From NCBI GenBank assembly GCA_902464175.1, contig CABQHZ010000107.1, positions 1 through 5,395 on the forward strand: DNA of 5,395 nt, read 5' to 3'. Under the pieces are notes generated by a model. That model ran no database searches. It was not told where the DNA came from and worked only from the letters and a program-made list of their open reading frames with translations. This document shows positions 1 to 3,803 of the stretch, in pieces. The first letter of the stretch is position 1. The number at the start of each line of letters is the position of its first letter. The DNA comes from an uncultured Collinsella sp. GTDB taxonomy: Bacteria > Actinomycetota > Coriobacteriia > Coriobacteriales > Coriobacteriaceae. The position numbers were made by a program, and so were the translations under genes.

Positions 1-104
1 AGCTCGGCCGCAACCCCTACAAGCAGGATGTCTTTGAGGGCACCAGCGATTGGGAGAAGGCAACCGCTCGCCGCGCCAAGGTTGATTACGCTCACGCCGA
101 GTAA
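1..104 (+). CDS. C-terminal end of an unrecognised protein (partial)
   Basis: An open frame runs from the window edge (first full codon at 3) to a TAA at 102-104. It encodes 33 residues that start LGRNPYKQDVFEGTSDW and end in VDYAHAE. The composition is that of a soluble protein: mixed charge, three aromatic residues, no membrane segment. Codons are GC-rich at the third position, as in the neighbouring genes, and a strong terminator follows 70 bases after the stop. Both points support a real gene end. I do not recognise the family from so short a tail, so no function is given. The rest of the gene lies outside the window. Confidence 0.7.
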   Translation, partial: LGRNPYKQDVFEGTSDWEKATARRAKVDYAHAE

Positions 105-174
105 CATGCCCGGCGCGCATGCCGCTTGAATGTGAAGTCGCCTAGCCGATTCCGCGCAATGCAACGTATTGCAT

Positions 175-214
175 GCCCCCGGAAAGCGATTTGCCCGCTT
201 TCCGGGGGCTTTTT
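175..214 (+). terminator. Strong intrinsic terminator after the first gene
   Basis: A perfect 14-bp stem, GCCCCCGGAAAGCG at 175-188 pairing with 196-209, closes a 7-base loop and is followed by five T (210-214) and then GTTGTT. This is a textbook Rho-independent terminator for the gene ending at 104. A small separate dyad, ATGCAA (159-164) with TTGCAT (169-174), sits directly in front of it and may stack on it in RNA. Confidence 0.93.
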
Positions 215-343
215 GTTGTTGCGCGCATCCACACACATTCAAAACCTCTCGCACAGATAAAATCAGATTTCCGATCGCCTGACAGCTCTATATGACCCTG
301 TTTTTGGGTACATTGTTGTCCCGATATTGAGCTTGGGGGATGT
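215..343 (+). promoter_or_regulatory. Leader region of the membrane-protein gene
   Basis: These 129 bases must hold the promoter of the gene at 344, because a strong terminator isolates it from upstream transcription. The stretch is more AT-rich than its surroundings. A TAAAAT at 258-263 could be a -10, but I find no good -35 at 16-18 bases. A CTGACA at 279-284 resembles a -35, but the nearest -10-like hexamer (TACATT, 309-314) is 24 bases away. No promoter can be fixed by eye. The Shine-Dalgarno is GGGGGA at 335-340, only three bases before the chosen ATG. Confidence 0.35.
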
Positions 344-1840
344 ATGAATGATGAGACGATGGGCCAAGAGGATGCGGCCCAAGATGCAGAAGCTTGCGCT
401 GAGGCCTTGGAGAGCTTAGACCGGATTTCACTCGATGAGATTGCGTTTGACGATTCGGGCGTTGATGTGCAGGATGAGCCGGAAGCCGAGGCGCAGCCCG
501 ATGATCAGGATGCAGACGACGTTGAGCCTGCCGAAGATGAGGCAGGTCACGAAGACACCGAAAGCGAAGCCGGCAATCAGCCCGGATCCGACACGGGCGA
601 GGAAACCGTCTTGCTCGACAGCTTGCCGGCCGAGGATTCGCTGACCCGCGAGCTTCCTGGTCTGGGTTCCGCACCAGCCGTGGACGAGACCATCGCCATG
701 GGCGATATTCCCCTGCCGTCCGTTCCCTCGGCACGCGAGGCCGAGGTTCGCCATCGCAAGATGTCGCCCAAGCGCCGAAATCTGATGGTTGCCGGCGTCG
801 TGGCTGTCGCGCTTGTCGCCGGTGGCGCGGGCTATGCCGCTTGGAACGGATACCGGCAAGAACAGGCCGCCGTTGCCGCCGCCAGTGCGCACACGATGAT
901 GTCGGTGCAGATCGGCATGCACGCCGCGGGGCTCGACAGCTCAACCGGCTCCAAGATTCCCGTGCAGGTGAGCGGGCAGGACTCCGACGGCTCCTCGGTG
1001 AGCGAGACGCTCTATGTTGACGAGCACGGTCGCGGCATTAAGCTACTGCCCGGCGATTACACGCTTTCCATCGCCGGCTCCCCCATCGCGGCCGACGGCA
1101 CCATCTATACCGTCCCGACCACCAAGGCGCAGGTCACCGTTAAGAGCGATGGACAGGATTTAAGTGCCCAGGCCGTCTTTAAGCTCAAGGTGCCTTCGGC
1201 CGACACGGTGACTGACGACCAGATCGATGCCGCCGCCAAATATGCCGAGGAGGGAGGCGCGAGCTCCGCCGCCACCGCCAAGGTGCTCCAGCAGGCGGCA
1301 ACCGCACGGCGCGACGCCGCCGTCAATGCCATGAGCGCGCAAAAGGCACAGGCGGCCCGTGATGCCGACGCCCGTCACAAGGCAACCGACCTCTACCAGC
1401 TCGATATCCCCGTCGAGTGGTACGGCAAGGTCGAGACTTGGCAAAATGGCAGCACGCTATGCATCTATCTTGCCGGCGACAGCGATACGCCGATTGTGAC
1501 GCTCGTCGCAGTGCGCGAGGGCGAGAGCTTTACGCCTGATGAGGGCGATACGGTTTTGGGTGCGGCCAACCTAGGCAACGGTTATACCGTCTACGCCAGC
1601 GGCCCCGTCTATCCGTACGTGGTGCCCCAGACCATCAACGGACGGACGCAGAATCCCGTGTCAACCTACCCCATGAACACTGCCATTGAGCTTGTCGAGC
1701 TCACGACCGGTAACCGCTACACCTATAGTCAGATCAAGAACGACCTGGTTGGCAAACACGGCAACGCAGACGCCGCGACCAAACTCGAGACCGACTACCT
1801 CGCGCAGATCCTGCTGCCGAGCATCAAAGCCCAGGACTAG
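344..1840 (+). CDS. Single-pass membrane protein with acidic cytoplasmic tail and two extracytoplasmic modules
   Basis: 498 residues, function unknown. Seen directly: residues 1-130 are very acidic, low in complexity and probably disordered. A basic patch (about 134-145, RHRKMSPKRR) precedes one hydrophobic helix at about 147-167, so the N-terminus should be inside and the C-terminus outside. Residues 185-285 look like a beta-sandwich (VDEHGRGIKLLPGDYTLSI is typical of Cna-B or regulatory-like folds). Residues 288-345 are Ala/Gln/Lys-rich and helical. Residues 350-498 begin with DIPVEWYGKVETW, in the style of an I/V-P-x-x-W/Y-x-G-K-V module that I recall from secreted Coriobacteriia proteins. 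There is no signal-peptidase site, LPXTG or lipobox. The tail holds two ET(V/I) motifs (EETVLLD 86-92, DETIAMGD 114-121) of a kind seen in phosphothreonine/FHA systems, which is inference only. The ATG at 344 was chosen for the GGGGGA three bases upstream. That spacing is short, and the ATG at 359 is an alternative. The gene stands alone between a terminator and a convergent gene. Confidence 0.88.
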   Translation: MNDETMGQEDAAQDAEACAEALESLDRISLDEIAFDDSGVDVQDEPEAEAQPDDQDADDVEPAEDEAGHEDTESEAGNQPGSDTGEETVLLDSLPAEDSLTRELPGLGSAPAVDETIAMGDIPLPSVPSAREAEVRHRKMSPKRRNLMVAGVVAVALVAGGAGYAAWNGYRQEQAAVAAASAHTMMSVQIGMHAAGLDSSTGSKIPVQVSGQDSDGSSVSETLYVDEHGRGIKLLPGDYTLSIAGSPIAADGTIYTVPTTKAQVTVKSDGQDLSAQAVFKLKVPSADTVTDDQIDAAAKYAEEGGASSAATAKVLQQAATARRDAAVNAMSAQKAQAARDADARHKATDLYQLDIPVEWYGKVETWQNGSTLCIYLAGDSDTPIVTLVAVREGESFTPDEGDTVLGAANLGNGYTVYASGPVYPYVVPQTINGRTQNPVSTYPMNTAIELVELTTGNRYTYSQIKNDLVGKHGNADAATKLETDYLAQILLPSIKAQD

Positions 1841-1913
1841 CCGGGCGTAGCAAGGTGCTCCCCAACTGTGATGAAGGAGCCAGGAGATCCTGACCCCACA
1901 GGTCCATAGATGA
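1841..1913. other. Convergent gap without a clear terminator
   Basis: The stop codons of the membrane-protein gene (+) and the ATPase gene (-) face each other across 73 bases. Only weak pairings are present: GCTCC 1857-1861 with GGAGC 1876-1880, and GACC/GGTC around 1892. None is followed by a T-run on either strand. The two transcripts may overlap or end by a factor-dependent route. Confidence 0.5.
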
Positions 1914-3266
1914 TTAGGCAAGGAGCCACTTCCATGCGGGCACAACGTGTACCACACCATGCTCGCATGGAATATCGGTCTGTTCATCCATGGTAACGAT
2001 TGCCGACTCGCCAAGACCGAACTGGGCCATCGAGGCATCAAGCGCGGCAATTTCGCGCTCGCGCGTTTTCTCACTTGCCATATCCGCACTCACCTGAATC
2101 AGGCTATAAGCCCGCATGAGAAGCGCGTCCCCAGCCACAAAGTCCACCTCATGGCTTTTGCTCTTCTCTTTGATCAGCAGGCGGCAGACCGAGCCGGTCC
2201 TCACCGCGGGAGTCCTTCTTCTGAGCGCATTGAACACTGCGGTCTCGAGCCTCTGGCCCTGGTCCAATGCCGATGCGGGAGAGAATGCTCCAAACATCGC
2301 AGGGTCGACAGCGTAGACCTTAGACGCAGACCGCATGTTATTTGCCAGTGAACGCGTGAACTCCGGCACAGAAAATAACAGGTAGGCGTCCTCATAATAC
2401 TCAAGTAAATCGCTGAGCGAATTACGACTGACGGGTATCTGTCTGCTCTTGAACTCGTTGTACACTTTGTTCACTGACAGCTCTCGTCCCGAAGATGCCA
2501 TACACCGCGTCAAGAACAGCGATGCCAGGCGAGGGTTCTTGACGTCGTAACGTTCAACGACGTCCATGGCGACCGTTCGCGAAGCATATTCCTGTAGCAG
2601 CTGAATCGCGTCTGCAGGCGTCTGCTCAAGTGTCGCGATGAATCCCCCTTGTTCAAGATACCCGATCAGATGATGTCGAAGCAGCGCTGCATCGCTCGGG
2701 GAAAAGGTCGCATCTGGCTCGGGAACGCTCCCCGTCTTATATCGAACGTATTCCGAAAAACTCAACGGAAAAAGCTCTCGCACAAGAGAACGACCCCTGA
2801 ACTCGCTCTTAAGTTCTGAGGACAGCATCTTAGAAGAAGATCCCGTCACATAGACGGTCGCTTTCTCCGTATCGACTACACGCCGCAGAAACGCACCCCA
2901 TTCGGGAATTTCTTGGATCTCGTCAAAGAAAATGTAAGCGCCCTCGGTTCGAGCAGCAGGATACAGCGCATAGAACGTGTCGAGCACGTCCGCCAGCAGC
3001 GATGGCTCATACGGGCGCAAGCGCTCATCCTCAAAATTGAAGTAAAGCATCCGGTCAAGCTCGACGCCCCGGCTCTGAAGCCGCCGCATCTCCTGATACA
3101 GGCGATACGTCTTTCCACAACGGCGGGCCCCCACAATCACATTTACGATGTTGTCGCGCTTTGGCTCCTGTGGGTTTCCTAGATCAAGGTCTCGCTCAAA
3201 GACCTGCGGAACCCCCTGCTGTTCAAAGTCCTTTATTTTCTGGGCGATCAAGTCGTTGAATGCCAT
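1914..3266 (-). CDS. AAA_14/DUF4143 family ATPase
   Basis: 450 residues, close to the usual family length. Domains in order: N-terminal lead (1-40); AAA_14 P-loop domain with Walker A GARRCGKT (46-53), Walker B YIFFDE (111-116), a sensor-1-like TGSSS (141-145) and the family signature FRGRSLVRELFPLSFSEY (156-173); a helical, winged-helix-like part (about 228-300, including ISRNSL-type IPVSRNSLSDLLEYYEDAYL); and a C-terminal DUF4143 domain with a PD-(D/E)XK-like pattern (LE 340-341, HEVDF 372-376, LIQV 389-392). The lysine expected after the last strand of an active nuclease is not seen (LIQVSAD), so catalysis is doubtful. The family is widespread, often multicopy and poorly understood, and the substrate is unknown. 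No signal or membrane segment is present, so it is cytosolic. The ATG at 3264-3266 has GGAG four bases upstream (3271-3274). Sampled GC is 47-50%, lower than its neighbours, which suggests acquisition. It is a single-gene unit preceded by an operator-like dyad array. Confidence 0.93.
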   Translation of the reverse strand: MAFNDLIAQKIKDFEQQGVPQVFERDLDLGNPQEPKRDNIVNVIVGARRCGKTYRLYQEMRRLQSRGVELDRMLYFNFEDERLRPYEPSLLADVLDTFYALYPAARTEGAYIFFDEIQEIPEWGAFLRRVVDTEKATVYVTGSSSKMLSSELKSEFRGRSLVRELFPLSFSEYVRYKTGSVPEPDATFSPSDAALLRHHLIGYLEQGGFIATLEQTPADAIQLLQEYASRTVAMDVVERYDVKNPRLASLFLTRCMASSGRELSVNKVYNEFKSRQIPVSRNSLSDLLEYYEDAYLLFSVPEFTRSLANNMRSASKVYAVDPAMFGAFSPASALDQGQRLETAVFNALRRRTPAVRTGSVCRLLIKEKSKSHEVDFVAGDALLMRAYSLIQVSADMASEKTREREIAALDASMAQFGLGESAIVTMDEQTDIPCEHGVVHVVPAWKWLLA

Positions 3267-3278
3267 GATTCTCCAATC

Positions 3279-3306
3279 TTGCTCTCTAGCTAATCAAGAT
3301 TATAAC
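3279..3306 (+). promoter_or_regulatory. Possible divergent promoter on the + strand
   Basis: TTGCTC (3279-3284), a 16-base spacer and TATAAC (3301-3306) form a fair promoter pointing rightwards, away from the ATPase. It would produce RNA antisense to the small protein gene, or a tiny leader reading frame at 3335-3358. It may arise only because the inverted repeat makes both strands alike. Confidence 0.25.
3299..3304 (-). promoter_or_regulatory. Probable -10 box (TATAAT) of the ATPase gene
   Basis: Read on the minus strand, 3299-3304 is a perfect TATAAT in the loop of the inverted repeat. Transcription would start near 3292, leaving a leader of about 25 bases that includes the GGAG at 3271-3274. 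A -35 is weak: TTGCTC at 3325-3330 leaves a 20-base spacer, and the hexamers at 17-18 bases are poor. A second, weaker pair is CATAAT (3332-3337) with TTGCTT (3357-3362), spacer 19. Both -10 boxes overlap half-sites of the dyad array, which would fit repression. Confidence 0.45.
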
Positions 3307-3446
3307 GATTCTTGATTAGCAGGAGAGCAAGATTATGCGTAACTTGATTAATGGATAAGCAAGTTTTCTATTAGTGGCCCATCCCGGAGGATATCGAGCG
3401 GCCGAGGGGGGCAGGCATGGACGCCTCTAGCCGAAAACAAAGTAGC

Positions 3447-3472
3447 TAAAAAAGCCCCATCCCAAATGAGCT
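3447..3472 (-). terminator. Intrinsic terminator of the small protein gene
   Basis: On the minus strand AGCTCAT (3472-3466) pairs with ATGGGGCT (3460-3453), with one bulged G and one G-U pair, around a TTGGG loop. A T-run follows (T at 3453-3448, the first of these closing the stem). It starts two bases after the stop codon at 3475-3477. The stem is modest, but the T-run and position fit well. Confidence 0.55.
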
Positions 3473-3474
3473 AC

Positions 3475-3669
3475 TTAACGCCAGGGGTCAGCTTCGAAGA
3501 GGGGCTCGCGCTCGGGGCGGCGATCGCTGTAGGGATCGTAGCCGTCGTCGTCCTCGTTCTCGGCACGGATGTAGGGGTCGCGCGGCTTGGGTGCCGGCTT
3601 GGGTGCAGGCCTGGGTGCGGCCGGCGCGGCGTTGGCGACCGGCGCATTCGTCTTGTTCTTGTCTATCAT
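3475..3669 (-). CDS. Small proline-rich/acidic protein, unrecognised
   Basis: 64 residues starting MIDKNKTN. The start is set by the Shine-Dalgarno AAGGAG (3678-3683), eight bases before the ATG at 3667-3669. Another ATG two codons upstream lies too close to it, and a frame open further upstream to 3741 would begin inside the clpB terminator. The protein has three parts: a short polar N-terminus, an Ala/Pro/Lys stretch (APRPAPKPAPKPR, 18-30), and an acidic, aromatic tail with three D-P-aromatic motifs (DPY 31-33, DPY 45-47, DPW 61-63) and an EDDD cluster (39-42). It has no membrane segment, signal peptide or cysteine, and is probably disordered and cytosolic. Its neighbour clpB is on the same strand, with the stop 134 bases upstream and a terminator between. 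I do not recognise the family. A role with the chaperone is possible but unsupported beyond position. The good Shine-Dalgarno and the terminator right after the stop argue that it is real. Confidence 0.68.
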   Translation of the reverse strand: MIDKNKTNAPVANAAPAAPRPAPKPAPKPRDPYIRAENEDDDGYDPYSDRRPEREPLFEADPWR

Positions 3670-3677
3670 CTGCATAT

Positions 3678-3683
3678 CTCCTT
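3678..3683 (-). promoter_or_regulatory. Shine-Dalgarno that fixes the small gene start
   Basis: On the minus strand AAGGAG lies eight bases before the ATG at 3667-3669, an ideal spacing. The next in-frame ATG upstream (3673-3675) would leave only two bases, so the downstream ATG is preferred. Confidence 0.8.
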
Positions 3684-3686
3684 GCC

Positions 3687-3720
3687 GTGCAATCGTGTTC
3701 AACATCATCGATTGTCGCAC
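3687..3720. promoter_or_regulatory. Imperfect dyad upstream of the small protein gene
   Basis: GTGCAATCG (3687-3695) is mirrored by CGATTGTCGCAC (3709-3720): CAATCG-N13-CGATTG with matching GTGC/GCAC ends offset by two bases. It lies between the clpB terminator and the small gene's Shine-Dalgarno, where an operator or promoter would be. No clear -35/-10 pair is visible here, so the gene could also depend on read-through from clpB. Confidence 0.3.
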
Positions 3721-3721
3721 G

Positions 3722-3758
3722 AAAAAGGGCGGCGGACCCAATTAGATCCGCCGCCCTT
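3722..3758 (-). terminator. Strong intrinsic terminator after clpB
   Basis: A perfect 12-bp stem, AAGGGCGGCGGA at 3725-3736 pairing with 3747-3758, surrounds a 10-base loop (3737-3746). Read on the minus strand, the stem ends in CCGCCGCCC and runs into TTTTT (3726-3722). It lies 45 bases after the clpB stop. There is no T-run on the + side, so it acts for leftward transcription. Confidence 0.9.
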
Positions 3759-3803
3759 GGCGTTTAGAGACGGCTGGTAGATTTTAAGGCATGCCCCAAA
3801 AGT

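Larger units (their letters stand above)
3275..3334. repeat. 25-bp inverted repeat with 10-base loop
   Basis: The left arm 3275-3299 and the right arm 3310-3334 are complementary at 23 of 25 positions. The only mismatches are the adjacent pairs 3287/3322 and 3288/3321. The loop at 3300-3309 is ATTA-rich. The left arm starts one base beyond the Shine-Dalgarno of the ATPase gene. There is no T-run after the stem on either strand, so it is not a normal terminator. It is best read as two facing copies of the dyad described in the next entry, and it could also fold in a long 5' leader. Confidence 0.9.
3275..3366. promoter_or_regulatory. Three-copy operator-like dyad array upstream of the ATPase
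   Basis: Three elements share the form CTTG-N13-CAAG with AT flanks. A is 3275-3301 (AATCTTG with CAAGATT, 7/7 pairs). B is 3308-3334 (ATTCTTG with CAAGATT, 6/7). C is 3340-3366 (TAACTTG with CAAGTTT, 6/7). The 13-base cores are also related: ATTAGCTAGAGAG (A read on the minus strand), ATTAGCAGGAGAG (B) and ATTAATGGATAAG (C), so A is inverted relative to B and C. Centres lie at 3288, 3321 and 3353, which is 33 and 32 bp apart or about three helical turns. Half-sites within an element are 20 bp apart. This geometry is that of dimer-binding sites placed on one DNA face. The bound protein is unknown. The ATPase itself, through its winged-helix-like part, is one candidate. Confidence 0.7.

Noticed and set aside
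288..944. Leftward frames of 218 and 164 codons opposite the membrane-protein gene
   Set aside because: Arg/Pro/His-rich translations typical of antisense shadows in GC-rich DNA. They lie opposite a better-supported gene and extend into its leader.
1911..1927. Possible fourth degenerate repeat copy at the ATPase 3' end (TGATTAGGCAAGGAGCC resembles 3313-3328)
   Set aside because: Only the first seven bases match without gaps. Most of the stretch overlaps the ATPase stop codon and last codons, and the CTTG/CAAG dyad is missing. Probably chance.
1947..2351. Rightward frame of 134 codons opposite the ATPase gene
   Set aside because: It lies fully inside the conserved ATPase frame on the other strand and shows no recognisable domain.
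3275..3334. Intrinsic terminator or insertion-sequence end
   Set aside because: The long stem has no T-run on either side, no transposase is present, and no matching terminal repeat is found at the other end of the ATPase gene.
3275..3366. Short CRISPR-like array
   Set aside because: Only three copies, one inverted, separated by 5-6 bases. There is no room for spacers and no cas gene nearby.
3417..3449. Ten-codon frame MDASSRKQSS with a purine-rich stretch upstream
   Set aside because: Very short, with a GC-rich leader, no promoter directly ahead, and an end inside the small gene's terminator. Indistinguishable from chance.
3466..3780. Rightward frame of 104 codons with a hydrophobic stretch
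   Set aside because: It is antisense to the small protein gene and crosses the clpB terminator. It has no good Shine-Dalgarno, and its hydrophobic run follows from reading the acidic/proline codons backwards.
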